Source of the DNA: an uncultured Ignavibacteria bacterium
GTDB lineage: Bacteria; Bacteroidota; Ignavibacteria; Ignavibacteriales; Melioribacteraceae
Direction: 5' to 3'
NCBI GenBank assembly: GCA_937930275.1
Contig: CALGLM010000295.1
Location: 1 to 20,744, forward strand
DNA length: 20,744 nucleotides
Shown: piece by piece, positions 14,635 to 20,744 of the stretch
Layout of the letters: each line of letters opens with the position of its first letter
Position numbering within the stretch: position 1 is the stretch's first letter
Notes under the pieces: generated by a model
Databases searched by the model: none
The model's input: the letters and a program-made list of their open reading frames with translations, nothing else
What the model was told of the DNA's origin: nothing
Position numbers and translations under genes: made by a program

Positions 14635-15522
14635 ATGTTAGAAATAAAAGACGGTAAAAAAAGCGGAATATATAGAACTTACTTTACAAGCGGTAAAGTA
14701 AAAAGTGAAAAAGTGTATATTGAAGGTAAATTGCAAGGGCTTGCCAAAATATTTTCGGAAAGTGGTATAGTATTACAGCAAATTACGTATGTAGATAATA
14801 AAAAAAATGGGTTAGCAAAAGTATTTTATCCTGACGGTAAAATTAAAATTGAGATGAGTTTTAAAAATGATTTACAAGACGGATTAACTCGATACTATTA
14901 CGAGAACGGTGAACCAAAACTTGAAATGAATTTTAAAGAAGGGAAAAAAGACGGATATGCAAAGTCTTTTTTCTATTCAGGTAAAACCGAATATGAAGAA
15001 AATTTTGTAAACGGGAAAACAGAAGGAACAAAGACTACTTTTTATAAAAAAACAGGTACGGTGAAAGGTGTTTGGGAATATAAAAACGGAGTTCCGCACG
15101 GTGAGTCTAAATTCTTCTATCCGGACGGAAATATGCTTGCAGTAAAAAATTATGCCTACGGAAAAGATGACGGAATAACACGCGTATTTTATCTTGACGG
15201 TACTGTTAAGGAAGAAATTAGTTTTAAATCTGGTATTAGAGACGGAATTCATCGTAAGTATGATAGAAAAGGGAATATAAGGCAAGAAAGAAATTATTCT
15301 AACGGAAGAATTACAGAACTTCCTAAACCTATTATAAAAGAAGAAGTTAAAGAAAATATTGAAACGGACAATGAAACTGAAATCCAAAAAGAAGAAGTGA
15401 TTGTTGAGTTTGTAAATAAACCTAAAGATAAGATTAAATTAAAACTTTGGCATATCATAATCGGATTTGGTTTTACAATCGGTTTAATATTTATTGCATA
15501 CATATATCTTATCAAAAAATAG
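14635..15522 (+). CDS. MORN_2-type repeat protein with C-terminal membrane anchor
   Basis: A 295-residue protein made of nine consecutive repeats of about 24 residues from residue 7 to about 223, each with a pattern like G-x-x-x-G-x-x-x-x-F-Y-x-x-G-K-x-x-x-E-x-x-F. This is the toxin-antitoxin-like YwqK / MORN_2 repeat, named by homology only and of uncertain function. An acidic linker (about 230-265) leads to one hydrophobic helix (about 271-290) followed by two lysines at the very end. There is no N-terminal signal peptide, so the repeat domain probably faces the cytoplasm and is tail-anchored, unlike many exported members. It stands alone between a divergent gene and a separately initiated downstream gene. 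It may serve as a protein- or membrane-binding scaffold. Confidence 0.82.
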   Translation: MLEIKDGKKSGIYRTYFTSGKVKSEKVYIEGKLQGLAKIFSESGIVLQQITYVDNKKNGLAKVFYPDGKIKIEMSFKNDLQDGLTRYYYENGEPKLEMNFKEGKKDGYAKSFFYSGKTEYEENFVNGKTEGTKTTFYKKTGTVKGVWEYKNGVPHGESKFFYPDGNMLAVKNYAYGKDDGITRVFYLDGTVKEEISFKSGIRDGIHRKYDRKGNIRQERNYSNGRITELPKPIIKEEVKENIETDNETEIQKEEVIVEFVNKPKDKIKLKLWHIIIGFGFTIGLIFIAYIYLIKK

Positions 15523-15530
15523 ATTTATTT

Positions 15531-15546
15531 ACCCTAAAGGGTTTTA
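15531..15546 (+). terminator. Short GC-rich inverted repeat followed by a T run (possible weak terminator)
   Basis: ACCC-TAAA-GGGT (15531-15542) can form a four-base-pair stem with a four-base loop and is followed by TTTT. It lies eight bases after the stop of the repeat protein gene and about 40 before the next start, a sensible place for a terminator. The stem is short, so an operator or chance palindrome is equally possible. Confidence 0.3.
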
Positions 15547-15580
15547 ATAAATTGTTCATTTAATTAATGGGAGTAAAAAA

Positions 15581-16888
15581 ATGGCTGATGAAAAGGCTAT
15601 TAAACCGGAAGAAACGCAATATTCCATGGATACGCAATTAATTTATGGAAAGAACATCACGAATAAGTGGGATTACTCGCACCATGTTACAGCCCCTATC
15701 TCTTCATCTACAACTTTTAGACTTGATAGTGTTGAAAGGGGAGCGCAAGGATTTATTCAATTTGCACAAGAAGGAGGGGCAAATGATGATCCTATATTTA
15801 TTTATGATAGGTTAGGAGAACCAAACAAGGATATTTTAGAAGAAAACTTGGCTTTTGTTGAAAAAGGGGAGACTGCAGTAACTTTTGCTTCAGGAATGGC
15901 TGCAATTAGTGCCGTATTAGGGATTTTAACAAAATCAGGTGATGAAATTATAACACATCCTACTTTGTATGGATGTACAATTTCGTTACTAAACAACTGG
16001 TATCCGAGATACAATATAAGTAACAAACCGGTTGATTTAACTAAAATTGAAAATCTAAAAAACTCAATCTCGGATAAAACAAAAGTAATTTATTTTGAAA
16101 CTCCGGCAAATCCGAATTTAGATATTATTGATTTACGAAAAGTATCGGAATTTATTGCAGAAGTAAATAAAACAAGAGATGAAAGTAATAAAGTATATGT
16201 TGTTGTAGATAATACTTTTAGCACGGCTTTTTGTCAGAGACCTCTTGAGTACGGTGTTGATTTTGTTGTTTATTCATTAACAAAAGGAATGGGAGGCTTT
16301 GGAACGGATATGGGGGGTGCAGTAATTGGTAAAATGAAGTTTAAAAGTCAATTAATGTTATATCGTAAAGATTTTGGAGGTATTTTAAGTACAAAAAGTG
16401 CTTGGGCAATATTAACTTACGGTTTACCGACTTTAGCTTTGAGAATGAAACAAATAATTAGTACAGCTATGCAAATTTCAGTGTTTCTAAATAATCATCC
16501 GAAAGTTAAATTTGTCAATTACCCGGGCTTACCGAATTATAAGTACTATCAGTTAGCAAAAAAACAGATGTTGGATTTTAACGGTAATTTTGCACCCGGA
16601 AGTATGATTTACTTTGTTTTAGAAGGTGAAGATGCCGCAGATTCTAAAGAGAAGGGTAGAATATTTATGAATTATGCGGCTGATAATGCCTATACAATGA
16701 CTTTAGCAGTTAGTTTAGGGCACACAAGAACATTAATAGAACATCCTGCTTCAATGACTCATTCAGTTATACCGCCGGAAAAATTAGCAGAAAAAGGTAT
16801 TGATGCAGGCGGAATAAGAATTGCAGTAGGATTAGAGAATCCGGAAGATATAATTAATGATTTAGATAAATCGTTATCAATTATTTAG
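15581..16888 (+). CDS. Cys/Met metabolism PLP-dependent enzyme (trans-sulfuration / gamma-lyase family)
   Basis: A 435-residue cytosolic enzyme of the fold-type I Cys/Met metabolism family, which includes cystathionine gamma-synthase, cystathionine lyases, methionine gamma-lyase and O-acetylhomoserine sulfhydrylase. The PLP lysine is K235 in YSLTKGMGG; D210 in VVDNTF binds the pyridine nitrogen; FASGMAA (102-108) and LYG (129-131) line the cofactor site. The C-terminus has the family's SMTHS and a V-G-L-E-N-P-E-D-I-I-x-D-L ending. It is longer than the common 380-400 residues, with extra sequence around residues 50-72 before YDRLGEPN. Which reaction it performs cannot be fixed from sequence; a gamma-lyase or gamma-synthase is most likely. 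The ATG follows GGGAG (15569-15573) with seven-base spacing. It starts a co-directional run of genes. Confidence 0.9.
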   Translation: MADEKAIKPEETQYSMDTQLIYGKNITNKWDYSHHVTAPISSSTTFRLDSVERGAQGFIQFAQEGGANDDPIFIYDRLGEPNKDILEENLAFVEKGETAVTFASGMAAISAVLGILTKSGDEIITHPTLYGCTISLLNNWYPRYNISNKPVDLTKIENLKNSISDKTKVIYFETPANPNLDIIDLRKVSEFIAEVNKTRDESNKVYVVVDNTFSTAFCQRPLEYGVDFVVYSLTKGMGGFGTDMGGAVIGKMKFKSQLMLYRKDFGGILSTKSAWAILTYGLPTLALRMKQIISTAMQISVFLNNHPKVKFVNYPGLPNYKYYQLAKKQMLDFNGNFAPGSMIYFVLEGEDAADSKEKGRIFMNYAADNAYTMTLAVSLGHTRTLIEHPASMTHSVIPPEKLAEKGIDAGGIRIAVGLENPEDIINDLDKSLSII

Positions 16889-16889
16889 T

Positions 16890-17288
16890 TTGATTAAGTT
16901 GAAATATTATTTATTTTTGTATCTTTTATTTTATAGCTCTTTTGTTTATTGTTTTTCTAAAGATGATAGTTCAAAAGTAGTTATATTAAAAGGTGATAAA
17001 TATTTTTATTTGAGTCCGAACGGAGAACAAATTCCTACGGACTCTTCTATTTATGATATTAATGATTTTTATACGAAGTATTATCAAAGAATTTATAACG
17101 ACTCAACTCTTGTAAATCCAAATTACATTTTACCGAACAAAAAAAATAAATCAATAATATTTTTTATGGATATATCCGAATTTATTAAGAACAATAGATT
17201 TGGATTCGATTTTAACGATTTTATAAAATTAGATAATAAAACATATAAATTAAAAGATAAAGCAATTAAAAAACTTAAGAAAGAATAA
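16890..17288 (+). CDS. Small secreted protein of unknown function
   Basis: A 132-residue protein that I do not recognise. It has an N-terminal signal peptide (KYYLFLYLLFYSSFVYC, cleavage around residues 20-22; the cysteine could be a lipobox but the residues before it fit poorly). The mature part is hydrophilic and tyrosine/lysine-rich, with no cysteines, and ends in a lysine-rich helix (KLKDKAIKKLKKE). No ATG lies ahead of the signal peptide, so the start must be TTG at 16890 or 16899. It begins one base after the stop of the PLP enzyme gene and ends five bases before pgeF, so it is probably co-transcribed. Confidence 0.6.
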   Translation: MIKLKYYLFLYLLFYSSFVYCFSKDDSSKVVILKGDKYFYLSPNGEQIPTDSSIYDINDFYTKYYQRIYNDSTLVNPNYILPNKKNKSIIFFMDISEFIKNNRFGFDFNDFIKLDNKTYKLKDKAIKKLKKE

Positions 17289-17292
17289 TGTT

Positions 17293-18030
17293 ATGACAAT
17301 AATAAGAAGTTTACTCTTTTCTCAATTTACTGATATTGATTTTGGTTTGAGCACTAAATTTGGTTTGAATAGAATTGCACCTCATTATTTTAATACAAGT
17401 ATGTCTGTTGAAGATAACTTAGTAAATGTTGAGGAAAACAGGAATGCATTTTATGCTTTTTTTTGTTTGGATAAAAGTAAAATTGCTTTACAAAAACAAG
17501 AACATACTGATATAATAACAAGAGTTGAAAAACCCGGTTTTGTTGGCGAAAGTGATGCCATGATTACAGATAAGCCAAATATAGGAATTATAGTATCTAC
17601 TGCAGACTGTGGCAATATTTTTATCTATGATAAAATTAATAAAGTAATTGCAGGAATTCACTCGGGTTGGAAAGGTACTTACAAAAGAATCGTTTATAAA
17701 ACTGTTGAAATTCTAAAATCCGAGTATAATTGTAAGCCAAATAATTTATATATTTATTTAGGTCCCTCCATTAGTAAAGAAAGTTTTGAAGTTAAAGAAG
17801 ATGTATCCGTACTATTTGAATCAAAATATAAGCATTATTTAAATTCAAAAATTTATATTGATTTACCAAAATATAATATTGATATGTTGGTAGAACACAA
17901 TATACCCCTTACAAATATTCAAAAATCCGAATTATGTTCGTTTCGTGAAGCAAATTTGCTACATTCTTATAGACGTGATGGGAAGTATAGCGGCAGAGCA
18001 TTCGGTTTAATTGTATTAAGAGGGAAATAA
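17293..18030 (+). CDS. pgeF: Laccase-domain protein PgeF (YfiH / DUF152 family)
   Basis: A 245-residue member of the multicopper-laccase-like YfiH family. Bacterial PgeF is reported to prevent misincorporation of serine into peptidoglycan precursors; animal and some bacterial relatives act on purine nucleosides. The zinc-site residues are present: H71 in KQEHTD, C106 in STADCG and H123 in GIHSGWKG. YLGPSI (155-160) with S-F-E-V (164-167), and the final SFREANLLHSYRRDG (216-230), complete the signature. Length is normal. It is likely cytosolic. Its last base is the first base of the EamA transporter start (TAATG). No metal other than zinc should be assumed, because the full laccase copper set is absent from this family. 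Confidence 0.93.
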   Translation: MTIIRSLLFSQFTDIDFGLSTKFGLNRIAPHYFNTSMSVEDNLVNVEENRNAFYAFFCLDKSKIALQKQEHTDIITRVEKPGFVGESDAMITDKPNIGIIVSTADCGNIFIYDKINKVIAGIHSGWKGTYKRIVYKTVEILKSEYNCKPNNLYIYLGPSISKESFEVKEDVSVLFESKYKHYLNSKIYIDLPKYNIDMLVEHNIPLTNIQKSELCSFREANLLHSYRRDGKYSGRAFGLIVLRGK

Positions 18031-18938
18031 TGAAAAAAGAAAGTCTTTTAATTATTTTAGGATACATTTCGATTTGCCTATTATGGGGTTCAACATGGCT
18101 TGCCATTAAGGTCGGGTTGGAATCGTTGACGCCTTTTATTTCTTCCGGTGCAAGGTTTACCGTTGCAGCAATTTTTTTCTTTTTAATAATTAAAATTAGA
18201 AATATTAAAGTTCAAACAGATAGATTAGCTATAAAGTTATATTTAATAATGGGATTTTTTTCATTTGCAATTCCGTTCGGTTTAGTGTATTGGGGACAAA
18301 AATTTATACCTTCGGGTTTGGCATCAATTCTTTTTGCCGTCTATCCGTTTTTTGTTATAATTTTTACAAAAGTACTATTTAAAGAAGAAGAAGTAAATGC
18401 ATACAAAATAGTCGGCTCGTTAATAGGTTTTTTAGGTATTATTGTTATTTTTTCAGATAGCTTAGTAATTCAATCAGGTATTGCTATTTTAGGATATTTG
18501 GCTGTAGTTCTAAGTGCTATTATGCAGGCATTTGTGGCTGTTTTATTAAAAAAATATGGCAAAAAGCTAAACCCTGTTTCAATGAATCTTTTTCCTGTTT
18601 TTATAGCCGGCGTTCTTTTATTATTAATAGGTTTTATGACCGAAGATACGTCTAAAATAAGAATTGATGAAAATGCTGTATTTAGCGTATTATATTTAGC
18701 ATCGTTCGGAACAATTGCTACTTTTAGCACTTATTATTGGCTAATGAAAAAAATAAGTGTTGTTTTGCTTGCAATATCGGCATTTTTAACGCCTATTGTT
18801 TCGGTATTATTAGGTTGGTTGATTTTGGATGAGAAACTATCATTGCAAGAAATTATGGGTAGTTTATTAGTTTTATTGGGAATATTAGTAGCAAATTTAA
18901 AGGGGTTGCAAAAAATAATTGTTAAAGGAGATAAGTAA
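18030..18938 (+). CDS. EamA/DMT-family transporter
   Basis: A 302-residue inner-membrane protein with ten predicted helices formed by two EamA repeats. The first repeat opens with LLWGSTWLAIKVGLES (17-32), P36 and GARFTVA (41-47); a second begins near residue 150. The end of the protein, with L-T-P-I-V-S-V-L-L-G-W and LDEKLSLQEIMGSLLVLLG, is typical of metabolite exporters such as RhaT/YdcZ relatives. The substrate cannot be inferred. It starts on the last base of the pgeF stop and ends immediately before the folB start codon, so it belongs to the same operon. Confidence 0.9.
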   Translation: MKKESLLIILGYISICLLWGSTWLAIKVGLESLTPFISSGARFTVAAIFFFLIIKIRNIKVQTDRLAIKLYLIMGFFSFAIPFGLVYWGQKFIPSGLASILFAVYPFFVIIFTKVLFKEEEVNAYKIVGSLIGFLGIIVIFSDSLVIQSGIAILGYLAVVLSAIMQAFVAVLLKKYGKKLNPVSMNLFPVFIAGVLLLLIGFMTEDTSKIRIDENAVFSVLYLASFGTIATFSTYYWLMKKISVVLLAISAFLTPIVSVLLGWLILDEKLSLQEIMGSLLVLLGILVANLKGLQKIIVKGDK

Positions 18939-18941
18939 TTG
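18924..18941 (+). promoter_or_regulatory. Ribosome site that fixes the TTG start of folB
   Basis: AAAGGAG at 18924-18930 lies eight bases before the TTG at 18939. With no ATG near, and with the FolB family starting just here, this supports TTG initiation. Confidence 0.75.
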
Positions 18942-19307
18942 CAAAATATTATTAGAATTAAGAATGCACGTTTTTACGCATACCACGGAGTTTTTGAAGA
19001 AGAGCAAAATTTAGGCGGAAAATTTGATGCCGATGTAGATATTTATACAAATTTTGGACCTGCGGCAAAAAACGATGACCTAAAAAAAACAGTTAATTAT
19101 GCAGATGTGTATAAATTTATAAATAACATCGTTCATGATAAAAAATACTACTTAATTGAAACGTTGGCAACTGTTATTGCGGACGGATTACTTATGGAAT
19201 ATTCGCAAATAGAAAAAGTTGCCGTTCGCGTTAGAAAGAATAATGTGCCTGCCGGCGGATTAATTGATTATGTTGAAGCAGAAGTGATTAAAACCCATGG
19301 TGAGTGA
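18939..19307 (+). CDS. folB: Dihydroneopterin aldolase FolB
   Basis: A 122-residue enzyme converting 7,8-dihydroneopterin to 6-hydroxymethyl-7,8-dihydropterin and glycolaldehyde in folate synthesis. AYHGVFEEE (14-22) corresponds to the family's YGxxxEE substrate segment. TVNYADV (51-57) with Y54, LIETLA (72-77) with E74 that binds the pterin, and V-R-K100 with the catalytic lysine complete the site. Length is normal. The start is TTG, backed by a strong AAAGGAG. It overlaps folK by eleven bases, so consecutive folate enzymes are coupled. Confidence 0.95.
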   Translation: MQNIIRIKNARFYAYHGVFEEEQNLGGKFDADVDIYTNFGPAAKNDDLKKTVNYADVYKFINNIVHDKKYYLIETLATVIADGLLMEYSQIEKVAVRVRKNNVPAGGLIDYVEAEVIKTHGE

Positions 19308-19806
19308 TGTCTTTCTTGCTTTAGGTAGTAATATGGGTGATAAAAAGAAAAACTTAACTGATGCGTTAAAGTATATTTATACTGATACTAATATTAAGTT
19401 AGTTTCATTAAGCTCATTATATATAACCAAAGCATACGGGTTAACCAATCAAGATGATTTTTTTAATATGGTTTGTAAAATTAATACTTCTTATTCACCA
19501 TTTGAATTATTAAAATTTTGTAAAAATATTGAAGAAAAATTAGGAAGAATAAAAACAAAAAAATGGGGACCAAGGAAAATAGATGTTGACATTTTGTTCT
19601 ATAATAGCTTAGTTTTAAACACCCGTTTTTTAAAAATTCCGCATATCGAAATATTATTACGGGATTTTGTTATTGTTCCGTTAAATGAAATAGATGAAAA
19701 TTTTGTACATCCTTTATTTAATATTAGGATAAATGAGATTGCACAAAAAACGGATGTAAGATATATTGTTGATGTTAAAAAATTTAACGAGGAAGAAATT
19801 GTCTGA
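19297..19806 (+). CDS. folK: HPPK, 6-hydroxymethyl-dihydropterin pyrophosphokinase FolK
   Basis: A 169-residue enzyme transferring pyrophosphate from ATP to 6-hydroxymethyl-7,8-dihydropterin, the step after FolB. The N-terminus has LALGSNMGDKKKNL (7-20). The magnesium- and ATP-binding signature KWGPRKIDVDILFY (89-102) carries R93, D96 and D98. P115-H116 is followed by FVIVPLNEI (124-132), as in other HPPKs. The start ATG lies within the end of folB; a GTG one codon downstream is an alternative. Its stop overlaps the start of the deoxynucleoside kinase gene, an arrangement I recall from Bacteroidota-type genomes. Confidence 0.95.
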   Translation: MVSDVFLALGSNMGDKKKNLTDALKYIYTDTNIKLVSLSSLYITKAYGLTNQDDFFNMVCKINTSYSPFELLKFCKNIEEKLGRIKTKKWGPRKIDVDILFYNSLVLNTRFLKIPHIEILLRDFVIVPLNEIDENFVHPLFNIRINEIAQKTDVRYIVDVKKFNEEEIV

Positions 19807-20443
19807 AATAAAATATATCTGTATTGAAGGAGTAATAGGTGTAGGAAAAACTTCTTTATCAAAAAAACTGATTGAAAAATATAGCGGAAAATTAATTCAA
19901 GAAGAATTTGAAATTAATCCGTTTTTAGAAAAATTTTACAAAGAACGTGAAAAATACGCCTTTCAAGCTCAAATGTTTTTCCTTGTTAATAGGTTTAAGC
20001 AATTACAATTCCTTAATCAAGAAGAAATTTTTAGTGATTTTATTATTTCGGATTATGCTTTTGAAAAAGATAGAATATTTGCCACAGTTAATTTAAGTTT
20101 ATCTGAATTAAATATTTACGAAAGTTTATATAATAATCTTAGGCGAGAATTGCGTCAACCGGATTTGGTGATATATTTACAAGCCGGAATTGATAAATTA
20201 TTATATAATATTAAAAAGCGCGGCAGAAAAATGGAAAAGCACATTTCGCGTGAATATTTGCAAGAATTATCCAATGCTTATAATGATTTTTTCTTTAAAT
20301 ATAATAATACTCCTTTATTAATTGTTAATACTAACGAAATTGATTTTGTAAACAATAAGGATGACTTTGAAAATTTATGTGAAGCTATTTTTAAGGAAGA
20401 TAGAAGCTTTATCGAGTATTTTTATCCCTCAAAGAGGTTTTAA
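19799..20443 (+). CDS. Deoxynucleoside kinase (dNK/dGK/dAK family)
   Basis: A 214-residue kinase that phosphorylates deoxynucleosides with ATP for dNTP salvage. It has the P-loop GVIGVGKT (11-18), EEFEINPF (35-42) with the base/ribose-side glutamate, QAQMFFL (56-62), SDYAFEKDRIFA (84-95) corresponding to the D-R-x motif of the family, and the basic lid KKRGRKMEKH (139-148). I place the start at TTG 19799, preceded by GAGGA (19789-19793): it gives the usual short lead (SEIKYICIEG) and overlaps folK by eight bases. A frame extension to TTG 19766 exists but adds eleven unlikely residues. The base preference (dG, dA or pyrimidine) cannot be assigned by eye. Confidence 0.9.
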   Translation: MSEIKYICIEGVIGVGKTSLSKKLIEKYSGKLIQEEFEINPFLEKFYKEREKYAFQAQMFFLVNRFKQLQFLNQEEIFSDFIISDYAFEKDRIFATVNLSLSELNIYESLYNNLRRELRQPDLVIYLQAGIDKLLYNIKKRGRKMEKHISREYLQELSNAYNDFFFKYNNTPLLIVNTNEIDFVNNKDDFENLCEAIFKEDRSFIEYFYPSKRF

Positions 20444-20658
20444 TGCGTTATATTATTTTATTTATTTTGTTTTATATCTTATATAGAATTATTAAAAACT
20501 ATTTTAGCAGAAAAATATTTAATTTAGGAAATAAAACAAGTAATTATAGAACTTATACAAAACCCACCCACTCAAATATTGATGAAAAAGATATAATTGA
20601 TGCCGATTTTGTGGATATTGAAGTTAAAAAAGGGAATTCGGAAATTAATAAAGAATGA
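20443..20658 (+). CDS. Small membrane-anchored protein, DUF4834-like
   Basis: A 71-residue protein with one N-terminal membrane helix (about 3-18, YIILFILFYILYRII), a basic middle region, and an acidic end containing DEKDIIDADFVDIE. That order (one helix, then a D-A-D-F-x-x-I/E-type tail) matches the short DUF4834 proteins I know from Bacteroidota, whose function is not established. It starts on the last base of the kinase stop (TAATG) and its own stop overlaps the next ATG (ATGA). It is probably in the inner membrane with the tail in the cytoplasm. Confidence 0.7.
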   Translation: MRYIILFILFYILYRIIKNYFSRKIFNLGNKTSNYRTYTKPTHSNIDEKDIIDADFVDIEVKKGNSEINKE

Positions 20659-20717
20659 AAAATTTTATTGTTGTACTACTGAAATTTTTGTTTGGATTAG
20701 AAAAAATAAAACAATGA
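20655..20717 (+). CDS. Possible 20-residue hydrophobic peptide
   Basis: A 20-codon reading frame whose ATG overlaps the stop of the upstream gene and whose TGA overlaps the next ATG, both as ATGA. It would encode a short peptide with a hydrophobic core (FIVVLLKFLFGL) and a basic end. It could be a small membrane peptide, a coupling cistron or chance; no family is known to me. Confidence 0.3.
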   Translation: MKNFIVVLLKFLFGLEKIKQ

Positions 20718-20744
20718 TATCTTTTCGAATATGGCAGGCAACCT
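20714..20744 (+). CDS. Start of a further gene, cut by the window edge
   Basis: An ATG at 20714 opens a frame, beginning MISFRIWQAT, that continues off the window. It overlaps the preceding 20-codon frame by four bases. Only ten residues are visible, so the product cannot be named and the start is not certain. Confidence 0.35.
   Translation, partial: MISFRIWQAT

Noticed and set aside
14635..15282. Periodic DNA that could suggest a repeat array or CRISPR
   Set aside because: The period follows 24-codon protein repeats, the units are diverged at DNA level and there are no spacers.
14977..15387. 136-codon minus-strand frame opposite the MORN-type repeat gene
   Set aside because: It mirrors the repeats on the other strand, has no ribosome site and no recognisable domain; treated as a shadow.
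14635..15522. Toxin-antitoxin module
   Set aside because: Only the database-style name of the repeat family suggests it; neither neighbour resembles a toxin and both are independently oriented.
19766..19798. Upstream TTG extension of the deoxynucleoside kinase
   Set aside because: Adds eleven residues ahead of the usual short lead of this family; GAGGA is placed correctly for TTG 19799.
1..20744. tRNA, rRNA, IS elements, attachment sites, phage genes
   Set aside because: Looked for CCA-ended cloverleaf-like GC-rich patches, transposase or integrase motifs and terminal repeats; none stood out, and intergenic gaps are all about 110 bases or shorter.

Overview
The window is a gene-dense, strongly AT-rich stretch of bacterial chromosome. 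Several things point to the Bacteroidota/Ignavibacteriota (FCB) group: the low GC content, a bacillithiol-type bshC, a DUF4834-like small protein, putative promoters resembling the TAnnTTTG -7 box of that group, and many starts without a clear Shine-Dalgarno sequence. I see no rRNA, tRNA, IS element, CRISPR array or phage gene. The assignment rests on gene content only.

Layout. 1-901 (-) is the N-terminal part of bshC, cut by the window edge. 995-9387 (+) is a tight nine-gene operon: a beta-barrel-like secreted protein, a radical SAM enzyme, an LPG_synthase_TM-type membrane protein, a membrane GT2 glycosyltransferase, a NodB-type deacetylase, a second GT2, a second radical SAM enzyme, a paralogue of the first secreted protein, and a site-2-protease-like membrane metalloprotease. 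Seven of its eight junctions overlap by 1 to 13 bases and the remaining gap is 16 bases. 9384-9833 (-) is an AlaX-type tRNA editing protein. 9942-13681 (+) holds an M14-type carboxypeptidase, a cyclic-nucleotide-gated potassium channel homologue and the monofunctional transglycosylase mtgA. 13682-14524 (-) holds a small SET-domain protein and a secreted surface-adhesin-E-like protein. 14635-15522 (+) is a MORN-type repeat protein with a C-terminal membrane anchor. 15581-20744 (+) is a housekeeping run: a Cys/Met-metabolism PLP enzyme, a small secreted protein, pgeF, an EamA transporter, folB, folK, a deoxynucleoside kinase, a DUF4834-like protein, a 20-codon ORF and the start of one more gene.

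The part most worth attention is the 995-9387 operon. Its order is almost symmetrical around the deacetylase: outer-membrane-like protein, radical SAM, (membrane protein), GT2, deacetylase, GT2, radical SAM, outer-membrane-like protein. I infer that the two GT2 enzymes build a lipid-linked saccharide on the cytoplasmic face, that the cytosolic deacetylase removes an acyl (probably N-acetyl) group, that the radical SAM enzymes carry out one or two difficult modifications, that the multi-span protein moves or otherwise handles the lipid, and that the two secreted paralogues act at or in the outer membrane. The set of enzyme classes resembles the hopanoid side-chain genes (GT, deacetylase, radical SAM), but no hopanoid cyclase is present and the product is unknown. 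I do not recognise this exact cassette as a named system.
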